From assembly GCF_017114915.1 (NCBI RefSeq), contig NZ_JAAUOE010000002.1, positions 124,001-188,000 on the forward strand: a stretch of 64,000 nucleotides of DNA, given 5' to 3'. A program made the position numbers and the translations under genes. Shown here piece by piece: positions 50,797 through 57,657 of this stretch. Within the stretch, counting starts at the first letter, position 1; each line of letters begins with the position of its first letter. Under the pieces are notes generated by a model. It had not been told where the DNA came from, did not search any database, and saw only the letters and a list, made by a program, of their open reading frames with translations. The stretch comes from Pseudomonas frederiksbergensis (lineage in GTDB: Bacteria > Pseudomonadota > Gammaproteobacteria > Pseudomonadales > Pseudomonadaceae).

Positions 50797-50835
50797 AAAG
50801 CCCTCGCAGCAATGCGAGGGCTTTGTTGTTTCTGG
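50797..50835. terminator. tRNA-Thr-type terminator, copy B
   Basis: Identical hairpin to copy A plus the flank CAAAACAAAG / CTTTGTTGTTTCTGG (50791-50835). It closes the Abi cassette; the next gene on the right reads toward it on the minus strand. Confidence 0.9.
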
Positions 50836-50874
50836 GGTACGCGAAACCCGAATCACGTTCGCGCGTCGCAAGCG

Positions 50875-51624
50875 CTAAGCACTTAGCTGCTTAATCCAGT
50901 CAAGGCTCGCCACGGTAGAACCGGAAGGACGGTATTCACACCCGATCCATCCTGTGTAGCCGCGCTGCTCCAGCGCCGCGAACAAGGCTACAAAGTCGAT
51001 GCTCCCCGTTCCCGGTTCGTGACGCCCCGGGCAGTCGGCAATTTGCACATGGACGGTTCTGTCATAAAAACGAGCCAGAACATCTGCTGCATCTCCGGTC
51101 AGAAGCTGGGCATGGTAAAGATCGAGAATCAGCCCAACACTCGGGAAGGTCTCCAATACTTGTTGCGCCTTGCTGAAGTCAGACATGTAATAGCCCGGCA
51201 TCTCCTGCGTACAAATTACTTCGATGAGCGGCCGCAAACCCTGATCCTCGAAGTACTTGACGGCATACTCCAGGTTGCCCCCGAAGATACGCCCTGCGTC
51301 ATCCTGCATCGTAACGCCAGACATGATGTGGACATCCGAACACCCCAGCGTCTTTGCATAGCTGGCGGCCTGAAGCAACCCGTTGCGAAACTCTTCTTCC
51401 TTGCCCTGCAAGGCAGCAATGCCTTTGGTAACGCCAGCCGGTGCGGCGAACTGAATCAACGGCAGACTGTATTGAGCCAGGTGGTCGGCCAGGAGACTCG
51501 CGTCGAATTCATAGGGCGACGGGAACTCCACTGCCCGAAAACCAGCGGCCGCGGCGGCTTCGATGCGTTGCAGAAATGGCAATTCATTGAATTGGAAACC
51601 GAGATGAGCATTGAACTTGAGCAT
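50875..51624 (-). CDS. hyi: Hydroxypyruvate isomerase / TIM-barrel sugar isomerase family
   Basis: 249 residues from the ATG at 51622-51624 (MLKFNAHLGFQFNELPF). AP-endonuclease-2-type TIM barrel; the Hyi signatures are EAAAAAGFRAVEFPSPYEF, LIEVIC, VGLILDLYHAQ, HVQIADCPGRHEPGTGSIDF and GWIGCEYRPSG, with metal ligands Glu, Asp, His and Glu in place. Hydroxypyruvate-tartronate semialdehyde interconversion is the family activity, but no gcl or glxR lies nearby, so the substrate is uncertain. It is in cassette 2 between terminator copies B and C. Confidence 0.8.
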   Translation of the reverse strand: MLKFNAHLGFQFNELPFLQRIEAAAAAGFRAVEFPSPYEFDASLLADHLAQYSLPLIQFAAPAGVTKGIAALQGKEEEFRNGLLQAASYAKTLGCSDVHIMSGVTMQDDAGRIFGGNLEYAVKYFEDQGLRPLIEVICTQEMPGYYMSDFSKAQQVLETFPSVGLILDLYHAQLLTGDAADVLARFYDRTVHVQIADCPGRHEPGTGSIDFVALFAALEQRGYTGWIGCEYRPSGSTVASLDWIKQLSA

Positions 51625-51874
51625 TGGGTAAACATCCATCCTGGGAAAGAAACGAAATCATCCGTCTGGAGCATTCTTCGCAGCTCCAGCACTGCACTAT
51701 CGAGAGTGGTCAATACAATACCGTACACACGCCTGGCTGTCGGCTACTTGACGAGTGACACCCGTCAAGCCTGAGTTGACGTAGTCAGCATACTCAATCG
51801 TGTGGGTCTTTTTTGCTCAAACCAGGGATACGACTATTTCCATTCGGGAAAATAAAGTTGTCCCTTTTCCACTC
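51625..51874. other. hyi upstream intergenic region
   Basis: 250 nt holding the orphan RNA copy (51758-51815), a perfect inverted repeat CTTGACG / CGTCAAG (51747-51769) overlapping its 5' end, and the cassette-end motif at 51848-51870. No protein gene. Confidence 0.6.
51758..51815 (+). ncRNA. Orphan second copy of the candidate Abi leader RNA
   Basis: Aligns with 49650-49709 over its whole length with one 1-nt gap: ACACCCG-CAAGCCT, GTTGAC-N3-GTCAGCA, CTCAA, TCGTG-GGGT and a T run are shared. Outer stem ACCCGU/GUGGGU keeps pairing through two G-U changes, and the GUUGAC/GUCAGC hairpin is intact with a different loop (GUA versus CCA). No good promoter precedes it, and no Abi gene follows, so it may be a decayed remnant or a trans-acting RNA. 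Confidence 0.5.
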
Positions 51875-52219
51875 TCAGGGGTCGTTGTTCCCTGCTTGGG
51901 GCCCTTTACCGAGAAATGGGGCGGTTTCCACTTCCAGCATCAGCAACACCATTTCCGTCAACTCGGCGTCGGACTTCTGTCCGGCATAGAAGTCATGGAG
52001 TGCTTTGGCGAAGGGAATGCGCAGGTCCTGGTTTTCTTCGCGGGCGGTATCGCTGTGTTGCATGAGTTCGCTGATGGCTCGCAGCACAGCCGCTTGCCAC
52101 CGAGCGGTGGTCCTGGGACCATCGCTGGTGACTGTAATCAACTTATCCTTCGTCAGCTGGCGAAGGGCAGGTTCGCGCAACGGCTTAAGCGGCTTTGGGT
52201 TGCGAGTGATCTTTGACAT
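51875..52219 (-). CDS. Hypothetical protein
   Basis: 114 residues, basic N-terminus (MSKITRNPKPLKPLREPALRQLTKDKL) and a helical remainder (TARWQAAVLRAISELMQHSDTAREE split in two, YAGQKSDAELTEMVLLMLEVETAPFLG). Not recognised. It overlaps the upstream AhpD-like gene by 35 nt and lacks a clear ribosome-binding site, so coupled translation or a different start is likely. Confidence 0.55.
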   Translation of the reverse strand: MSKITRNPKPLKPLREPALRQLTKDKLITVTSDGPRTTARWQAAVLRAISELMQHSDTAREENQDLRIPFAKALHDFYAGQKSDAELTEMVLLMLEVETAPFLGKGPQAGNNDP

Positions 52220-52583
52220 ACCGGACGATACTCAGCGTTTCCTGCCGGAACTGCTCGTAGTCGATCTGCTGGGCGTTGATAAAGGTACTGCCCATCATGG
52301 TCAGCGCGCCCATAAAGCTGGCTTCGGAAATTTCCTCGTCGCTCGCGCCAAACAGCCGCGCGGCTTCGGTATGGAACAGGGCGCAATACTTACAACGGGT
52401 CGCCCCGGACACCGCCAGACCTATCAGTTCCTTGTACTTATTAGGAATCTTGGTATCTGCCAGCCAGAAATCCCGGGCCGCGCACCAGAATCCGATCGCT
52501 CCGCCTTCCGGCATCTGCTTGATCCACTCCGGTACCTGACCCAGGGTCTGTTCAATTTCCCGATAGGTATCATGAATTGCCAT
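52185..52583 (-). CDS. Carboxymuconolactone decarboxylase / AhpD-like protein
   Basis: 132 residues from the ATG at 52581-52583, chosen because a strong AGGAGGTG lies 5 nt upstream. AhpD-fold with the redox motif C-x2-C-x3-H (RCKYCALFHTE). KYKELIGLAVSGA is typical of CMD proteins. Predicted alkylhydroperoxidase or thiol-redox role rather than decarboxylation, because of the CxxC. A promoter should lie in 52584-52700. Confidence 0.88.
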   Translation of the reverse strand: MAIHDTYREIEQTLGQVPEWIKQMPEGGAIGFWCAARDFWLADTKIPNKYKELIGLAVSGATRCKYCALFHTEAARLFGASDEEISEASFMGALTMMGSTFINAQQIDYEQFRQETLSIVRYVKDHSQPKAA

Positions 52584-53023
52584 TTGACACCTCCTTGCCT
52601 CCATAGAGACATCTGCTCCGGAGGTACAATTAGTTTAGTTCGCTGGCGCCCATGCCAGAGCCCGCAGCAGGACGACTCCAGCAATGAATTCTTAAACATC
52701 GTAGAAACAACAGGATGGATTTAGATTTTTTTGACGTACCGCTAAGTACCTGAAGTTATCAACCTTGGCGGGTTGGGCCAGAGACGACACAGGAGTCACT
52801 AAACGACAAAGCCCTCGCAGCAATGCGAGGGCTTTGTCGTTTCTGGGGTTTGGTGGGTACTGACGCACTGGCCTGAATGGTAAGCACAAGCAGTCGCTCG
52901 ACCATCAATGGGCAGATTTCCCTCTGCTACGCTTCACAGGCCACTGCTTTCCTCAGTTGTGATTTCCGGTAAATACGTGGCACCACACGACCGAAAGAAC
53001 TCAAACGAGTAAGGAATGCTCAC
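52584..53023. other. Intergenic region containing terminator copy C
   Basis: 440 nt. Left part: upstream region of the AhpD-like gene. 52808-52845: third copy of the tRNA-Thr-type terminator. The right part (52850-53023) shows no feature except the upstream region of the lipoprotein gene. No coding sequence was accepted. Confidence 0.6.
52808..52845. terminator. tRNA-Thr-type terminator, copy C
   Basis: Same hairpin as copies A and B, but with flanks AAACGAC / GTCGTTT that extend the palindrome by 7 bp, so the two sides have compensating changes relative to copies A and B (GTTGTTT). It marks the right border of cassette 2. Confidence 0.9.
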
Positions 53024-53347
53024 ATGACTCTCCACAAAATAACCCTGGCTGGTGCATTGTTGTTCACTCTGGCCGGCTGCAACTCCATCGCCAGCAGTAC
53101 CAACACGTTGACCGACGAGCAGATCAAATCTCAGAGTGCCGGCGCGTTGGGCTATTCACCTTCTGATTTGAGTATTGTCAGCCGCCGTACTGAAGGCACG
53201 AATACTTATGTCGCGCTGAAGACCAGCGATAACCAGCAGTTCAACTGCATCATTAACGGCGGCAACTTGTTGACGCTGGGCATGACCAATCCGCCCTCGT
53301 GCGCGAAGAAAGGTGAGGCGATCAAGGTAGCGCCGTTCGGAGGTTAA
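53024..53347 (+). CDS. Hypothetical lipoprotein
   Basis: 107 residues with a lipoprotein signal (MTLHKITLAGALLFTLAGC, lipobox LAGC with Cys at 19). Mature domain about 88 residues: LTDEQIKSQSAGALGYSPSDLSIVSRRTEGTNTYVALKT (two segments) with two further cysteines that may form a disulfide. Function unknown. Single gene, convergent with the SDR gene. Confidence 0.8.
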   Translation: MTLHKITLAGALLFTLAGCNSIASSTNTLTDEQIKSQSAGALGYSPSDLSIVSRRTEGTNTYVALKTSDNQQFNCIINGGNLLTLGMTNPPSCAKKGEAIKVAPFGG

Positions 53348-53413
53348 TGACTCAAGGATGAGAGCGCTGGTCGTCGTCCCTGCTGTGAACAGCGCCCTAC
53401 TCCTGAACCTCTC

Positions 53414-54124
53414 TTAGTGCCCCGCACTCTGCCCGCCATCCACGTGCAGAATTTCCCCGGTGACAAAGTTGGCGCTGTCCAGATAAACCACAGCCTGAGC
53501 AATGTCGCTGATCTCCCCCATATGCCCAACCGGATGCAAACTCCCCAGCGCTTCATGGGTTTCTTCGCTGTGCATCGGGGTCTTGATGATGCCTGGGCTG
53601 ACCGCATTCACCCGAATCCCGCGCTTGGCGTACTCAATGGCCAGGGATTTGGTCGCCGCGTTCAGCCCACCTTTGGTCAACGATGCCAACACCGATGGCA
53701 CGCCGTCGATGGCGTGGTCCACCAGGCTGGTGGTGATGTTGACGACGTGGCCTTTGCCCTGTTTTTCCATCTCGGTGATCGCGAGTTGGGTGATGTAGAA
53801 GAAACCATTGAGGTTCACCGACAGCACTGCGGTGTAGTCTTCGTGGGTGTAGGCGGTGAACGGTTTGGCGACGAAGATCCCGGCATTGTTGACCAGGGTG
53901 TCGATACGGCCAAAACGGGCGATCGCTTCACGGATGACTCGCTGAGCGACTGCCGGGTCGCCAATGTCACCCGCCACGATGAGGATGTCCGGATCGGTGG
54001 ATGGTTGGATCGAGCGCGAAGTAGCGACAACGCGGTAATCGAGATCGCGGAAAGCCTTGACCATGCCTGCGCCGAGACCTTGGGATGCGCCCGTAATAAC
54101 GATGACTTTTTTCGAATTGCTCAT
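53414..54124 (-). CDS. Short-chain dehydrogenase/reductase
   Basis: 236 residues, classical SDR. NAD(P)-binding TGASQGLGAG, NNAGIFV, catalytic Ser in VNITTSLVDHA region and Tyr/Lys replaced in spacing by SLTKGGLNAATKSLAIEYAKRGIRVNAVSPG: the usual YxxxK reads SVLASLTKGGLNAATK, where the Tyr position is Leu, so activity is uncertain. C-terminal ILHVDGGQSAGH. In a minus-strand run after a tautomerase and a DsbA remnant. Confidence 0.85.
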   Translation of the reverse strand: MSNSKKVIVITGASQGLGAGMVKAFRDLDYRVVATSRSIQPSTDPDILIVAGDIGDPAVAQRVIREAIARFGRIDTLVNNAGIFVAKPFTAYTHEDYTAVLSVNLNGFFYITQLAITEMEKQGKGHVVNITTSLVDHAIDGVPSVLASLTKGGLNAATKSLAIEYAKRGIRVNAVSPGIIKTPMHSEETHEALGSLHPVGHMGEISDIAQAVVYLDSANFVTGEILHVDGGQSAGH

Positions 54125-54166
54125 GATGAACCTCTACTCATAAATGATGGTTTGAAAAGTGACCAA

Positions 54167-54322
54167 TCAGGCTTCGGCGGGGGCTTGCGCCATTTGCCTC
54201 AGAGTTCCACCGAGACTTCACCCGCCAGGTCTTCGATCGCTTGCTCCAGCGCCGTCGCACCCAAGACGCACCACGGGCACACCACAATCGGAAACGAAAT
54301 CGATGGCGACGGACGCGGTCAT
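54167..54322 (-). pseudogene. Deleted and frameshifted DsbA/FrnE-family remnant
   Basis: Starting at the ATG complementary to 54320-54322: MTASVAIDFVSD, then a +1 shift, then VVCPWCVLGATALEQAIEDL and AGEVSVEL, the N-terminus of a FrnE-like DsbA oxidoreductase including its CPWC active site. Directly after a stop codon comes LRQMAQAPAEA and a stop, which reads as the C-terminal end of the same kind of protein. About 150 internal codons are therefore missing. The gene lay between the tautomerase and the SDR gene on the same strand. Confidence 0.65.
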
Positions 54323-54540
54323 GACTGCCCCTCCGTCTCAGCCAATTGCTTGCGGTACTGGGTGGTGGTGATACCGGCATAGCCCCAGTTATCGGTGTCG
54401 ACTTCTTCGATCACGATGTGGGTCAGGTCCGGGCGTTTGTTGAGGACGCGTTCCAGGGTTTCAGTGATTTCGGCGATCACCTGAGCTTTCTGCTCTGAGG
54501 TAACGCCATCGCGGGTAATGCGTACGCTGACAAAAGGCAT
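54319..54540 (-). CDS. 4-oxalocrotonate tautomerase family protein
   Basis: 73 residues beginning MPFVSVRITRDGVTSEQKAQVI; removal of Met would expose the catalytic Pro1 of the tautomerase superfamily, and Arg8-type residues are present. TETLERVLNKRPDLTHIVIEEVDTDNWGYAG is typical. It is the first gene of a minus-strand run ahead of a DsbA remnant (4-nt overlap) and an SDR. Substrate unknown. Confidence 0.88.
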   Translation of the reverse strand: MPFVSVRITRDGVTSEQKAQVIAEITETLERVLNKRPDLTHIVIEEVDTDNWGYAGITTTQYRKQLAETEGQS

Positions 54541-54746
54541 GATGAGTCTCCAGTGACCTGCCCTTCGGGATGAGGGGTAGGTGGGTGGAGTTCAATGTAG
54601 GAGGTTGGTTTGGGGGGATAAAGGTGGGGGCGGGAACATCATTAGTGACGTGATGTAATGAGTCCGCCCTCAGGTCAGGTCTTAACCTTTATGCTAAATT
54701 ATGGCTGGCCAATAATTATGGCGTATCCATAAAAAGAGGTAATTGC

Positions 54747-55904
54747 ATGAGCAGCATTTTTCAGCGCCCTGAACTGGCTGAACAGATGGCAAATCAGCTT
54801 CTCAATCCGGGTGTTCTCGATGAAGGTCTGCGCTCAGGTCTGTTTCTGTCCGGCCTGCGCAGGACCGGTAAAACGACATTCCTGAGAAATGACCTCATCC
54901 CTGCCCTGGAAGAAGCGGGTGCTCTGGTCATTTACGTCGACTTATGGAGCGACACGCTGGCCAATCCTGCCACCCTCGTGCATGACGCTATCCGTCAACG
55001 CCTGGAAGAACTCCAAACGCCCGGCTCCAGCCTGCTTGAAATGCTCAAGCGCGTTAGCGGTGCAGACATTGGCGCAGCCGGATTCAAGTTTGGTTTCAAG
55101 CTCGACAGCATTGGCAATGCAGGTGGGCCAACGTTGGCACAGGCGCTGACTGAGGTGGTCGATCAAGCGAAAACCGATTTAGTGCTGATCATCGACGAAG
55201 TGCAGCACGCCATCTCCTCTGACGATGGCAATCAACTGCTCCTGGCACTCAAGGCTGCACGTGATGCAATCAATCCGCGCCCGAATACACCGGGCTACTT
55301 TCTGTTCATCGGAACGGGATCGCACCGAGCGCAAGTCAGCGAATTGACCGCAAAGCGAAACCAGGCGTTTTCCGGCGCAACGTCAGCGGCGTATCCGGTG
55401 CTGAAAGGGGATTACGTTGAGTACCTGCTCAATCGCCTCGCAATGACGGTGAAGAAGGAAAAGTTACCGTCTCTTGAGGTTGCCATTGAAGCGTTCAACA
55501 CCTTGGGGAATCGGCCTGAGGAAATGCTCAAGGCGCTGCGACAACTCATGCAGCAAGAAGGTGATCCCGATCTATTTCTCCCGGTAATTGCCAGTACTTT
55601 GCGCTCGGCAGCGGCCAGTATTGAGCTTGAGAAAGTGGAGCAGTTAGGCAGCCTGGCTCAGGCTATTTTCAACAAAATCGCATCCACGGAAGGCGACGCT
55701 CGGGGGATTTTCTCCACCGATGCGGCGGCTGAGTATTCGAAGACTGTAGGTCGTGAGGTACGCGTGGAAGAGATTCAACCGGTGGTGATTGCGCTGGTTG
55801 CCGAGAACATCATCATGCGGCGTGGGCATGGGATCTATGCGATTACGGATCAGTTTGTTCAGGAGATTTGGTTGGAAGAACGAGCGTTGATTGATGCCAG
55901 TTAG
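54747..55904 (+). CDS. Orphan AAA ATPase (archaeal-ATPase-like, STAND-type)
   Basis: 385 residues. Walker A GLRRTGKTT at about 36-44, Walker B LVLIIDEVQ at about 145-153 and a sensor segment FLFIGTGSHRA, as in ATPase_2/AAA_16 proteins; the C-terminal region (about 270-385) is probably a winged helix (ARGIFSTDAAAEYSKTVGREVRVEEIQPVVIALVAENIIMRR in adjacent pieces). No nuclease, protease or other effector domain is present. SD GAGG 7 nt upstream. Its AT-rich 5' flank and location between accessory genes and a TA module suggest transfer and perhaps a defence role. Function unknown. Confidence 0.82.
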   Translation: MSSIFQRPELAEQMANQLLNPGVLDEGLRSGLFLSGLRRTGKTTFLRNDLIPALEEAGALVIYVDLWSDTLANPATLVHDAIRQRLEELQTPGSSLLEMLKRVSGADIGAAGFKFGFKLDSIGNAGGPTLAQALTEVVDQAKTDLVLIIDEVQHAISSDDGNQLLLALKAARDAINPRPNTPGYFLFIGTGSHRAQVSELTAKRNQAFSGATSAAYPVLKGDYVEYLLNRLAMTVKKEKLPSLEVAIEAFNTLGNRPEEMLKALRQLMQQEGDPDLFLPVIASTLRSAAASIELEKVEQLGSLAQAIFNKIASTEGDARGIFSTDAAAEYSKTVGREVRVEEIQPVVIALVAENIIMRRGHGIYAITDQFVQEIWLEERALIDAS

Positions 55905-55961
55905 AATCTAGCTGGAGAGAATTGTGAGTACGTCGCCGTCGCCGAACATCGCGTTCCCGGC

Positions 55962-56642
55962 TCACATCTCGCTGACCTCAAACACAAACGAAATCCTGCG
56001 ACTGCTCGCGCTCCACACATACCGAATATGTTTCCCCTGCTTCGGAATGGACACGGCCGGCGGCCGAAATGCGGCAACACATTCATGCCCAGGCAGACGA
56101 ACGCTGTTGTAGAGCAACCCCCAGGACAATGTTTCGCGCAGTTGTCGGGCAAAGGCCTGGGCCGGGCCGTAGGCATTGGGATCCGGGTCGTGCAGGTGCG
56201 GGTAGTCGGCGCGGATGTCATGCAGAGGTTTGACCACTTGGTTGACGTAGGTGCGCATGGTCAACTCAAGATCCGGCTCGTTGGTCGCGGCGAGGAATCG
56301 CTCCTGGTGATAACTCGTCTCGGCGATGGCGGCGGCCTGGCTGCTGGCGGCGTAGTAGACGCCGAAGGTGCCGTCGGTGAAGCGGCTGGTTTTGCCGATG
56401 TGGGTGAACGCGGCCATGACCGGCGTGGAGCCGGGGCCGGAGATGCGGTCTTCGGGGCGCACGCGGGCGAGTACGCCGGCTTCTTCCATCAGCCGATCGT
56501 TGGTCAAGGCTTCCAGCGCATAGGCAGTGGCCAGGTCTTCGGGGTCGAGGACGTCTTCGAACAACGAGATCGGCGGGAAGCAGCTGTTGACGATCCGGTA
56601 GGCCCGCGGCCACTGCGGGTCGGCCAGTTCCGGCGCCATCAA
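55962..56642 (-). CDS. RES-domain NAD+-depleting toxin
   Basis: 226 residues. RES fold: RAYRIVNSCFPPISLF (Arg in the active pocket), FTDGTFGVYYAASSQAAAIAETSYHQERFL (Tyr, Ser and Glu of the family) and the NSVRLPGHECVAAFRPP segment. RES toxins deplete NAD+ by phosphorolysis or hydrolysis. It overlaps its antitoxin gene by 4 nt, with the antitoxin upstream. The N-terminal ATG pair MM leaves the exact start uncertain by one codon. Confidence 0.9.
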   Translation of the reverse strand: MMAPELADPQWPRAYRIVNSCFPPISLFEDVLDPEDLATAYALEALTNDRLMEEAGVLARVRPEDRISGPGSTPVMAAFTHIGKTSRFTDGTFGVYYAASSQAAAIAETSYHQERFLAATNEPDLELTMRTYVNQVVKPLHDIRADYPHLHDPDPNAYGPAQAFARQLRETLSWGLLYNSVRLPGHECVAAFRPPAVSIPKQGKHIRYVWSASSRRISFVFEVSEM

Positions 56643-57049
56643 CCGCGCACCCCGTCGAGGTAGCGGCGCACGTCAGCGATGTCGACTACACGGCCGGCCA
56701 GCATGTAGCTCAATGCCGACTGGCCATTGAACGGCGCGGCGGTGTTGGGGCTGCTGACCCAGGTGTAGGCACGCTCACGGCTGTTGCTGAAGATGATGCT
56801 CAACGCTTTGTGAATGCCCATCAGATACGAGATGCGCTCCAGGGTGTCGTGGGGCAGGCGCACGTTGGGCGGCAGGTGTTTGTACTTGTAGAAAGTGGTG
56901 TTGCCGACTTTGCCCAAGAGCGTGCGTTGCTGCTCGGCGGTGCAGCCCCAGCGCTCCATGAGGTTGAAAAAAAACTTCAGCGCGACTCGACCGGCTTCGG
57001 GGGAGTCGAGTTGTTGCTGTGGGCTGAGGGCCGTAGTTGAGGCAGGCAT
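56639..57049 (-). CDS. Xre/MbcA/ParS (DUF2384) antitoxin
   Basis: 136 residues. N-terminal Xre-like HTH (VALKFFFNLMERWGCTAEQQRTLLGKVGNTTFYKYKH in two segments) and C-terminal DUF2384/ParS toxin-binding part (RISYLMGIHKALSIIF, APFNGQSALSYMLAGRVVDIADVRRYLDGVRG). Standard partner of RES toxins; represses the operon. Promoter region at about 57060-57130 contains repeated GTATACGTATTAG / AATACG-type palindromes suitable as operator. Confidence 0.9.
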   Translation of the reverse strand: MPASTTALSPQQQLDSPEAGRVALKFFFNLMERWGCTAEQQRTLLGKVGNTTFYKYKHLPPNVRLPHDTLERISYLMGIHKALSIIFSNSRERAYTWVSSPNTAAPFNGQSALSYMLAGRVVDIADVRRYLDGVRG

Positions 57050-57194
57050 GGGTCGCCTCCTTGGATGTGCGATGTCTTGATTTCAGACTAGTACAGATAC
57101 GAATAGAGATGAAACTTTAATTCGTATACGTATTAGCCTTCACACAGATTTTTCGCAGCCTGGAAAGGCGCCGACACACGGTCCAGCGCACACG

Positions 57195-57223
57195 TTGACA
57201 CCCACACTATAGGGGCACAGAAT
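57195..57223 (+). promoter_or_regulatory. Promoter of the candidate sRNA
   Basis: TTGACA - 17 nt - CAGAAT; perfect -35 and four of six -10 bases. Predicted start about 57230. Confidence 0.5.
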
Positions 57224-57229
57224 TTAATC

Positions 57230-57390
57230 GAGAGCGCGAAACCGACTGCCTTCAGGTGGCAATAGTCGGCGTAGGAACCCCGCTGTTGACCTGGACATCA
57301 GCGCTCGGTGAGACCTCTTCTCCCCTGCTTGAGGGAGCACAATATCAAGCACCTTTTCATGAAAGCAGCCTGATCAGGCTGCTTTTTTTT
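57230..57390 (+). ncRNA. Candidate small RNA ending in an intrinsic terminator
   Basis: About 160 nt between a sigma-70-like promoter and a perfect terminator (AAAGCAGCC-TGATCA-GGCTGCTTT then T run, 57362-57390). CCGACTGCC and GGCAATAGTCGG (57242-57269) form a first hairpin. No convincing ORF with a ribosome-binding site lies in the span, and the terminator has no protein gene to serve on the plus strand. Could be a regulatory sRNA or an attenuated leader; not recognised. Confidence 0.5.
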
Positions 57391-57657
57391 GCCTTGGGAA
57401 AAGGTTTCGTTGATAGACCAACACCCAAAAAACGCCCACACCTGCCCATCCGGGCCATTTCCTTGACCCCGATCAGCCACCCCCCGCCAAAAACCTCGAT
57501 CCTGCGTCAGCCTCCAGCCATCGGACGCGGAATCATTTCGCTACTAAACTCGGGACAAGCATGCTCTGGTGCAGGATCATAGCCAGCACGCGACCGACGC
57601 CCACCCGGCGGCCAGGTACACAACAATAGCCAGCCCACTTTAGAGGGCATTACCCCC

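Larger units (their letters stand above)
57050..57657. other. Intergenic region between RES-Xre and the LysR gene
   Basis: 608 nt. Near the left end TTCGTATACGTATTAG (57120-57135) is a palindromic operator-like sequence for the antitoxin. The middle holds a candidate sRNA with promoter and terminator (57195-57390). 57391-57657 has no further feature than the leader of the LysR gene. Confidence 0.6.

Noticed and set aside
49461..52845. Three-copy hairpin as a possible CRISPR array
   Set aside because: Copies are 1.3 and 2.0 kb apart with genes between them, and each is a terminator hairpin.
54138..54380. Minus-strand Arg-rich frame of 80 codons over the FrnE remnant
   Set aside because: It is the out-of-frame reading of the remnant and the tautomerase gene; the in-frame CPWC motif explains the sequence better.
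57256..57582. Plus-strand frame of 108 codons in the RES-Xre/LysR gap
   Set aside because: It crosses a perfect terminator, lacks a ribosome-binding site and has no family features.
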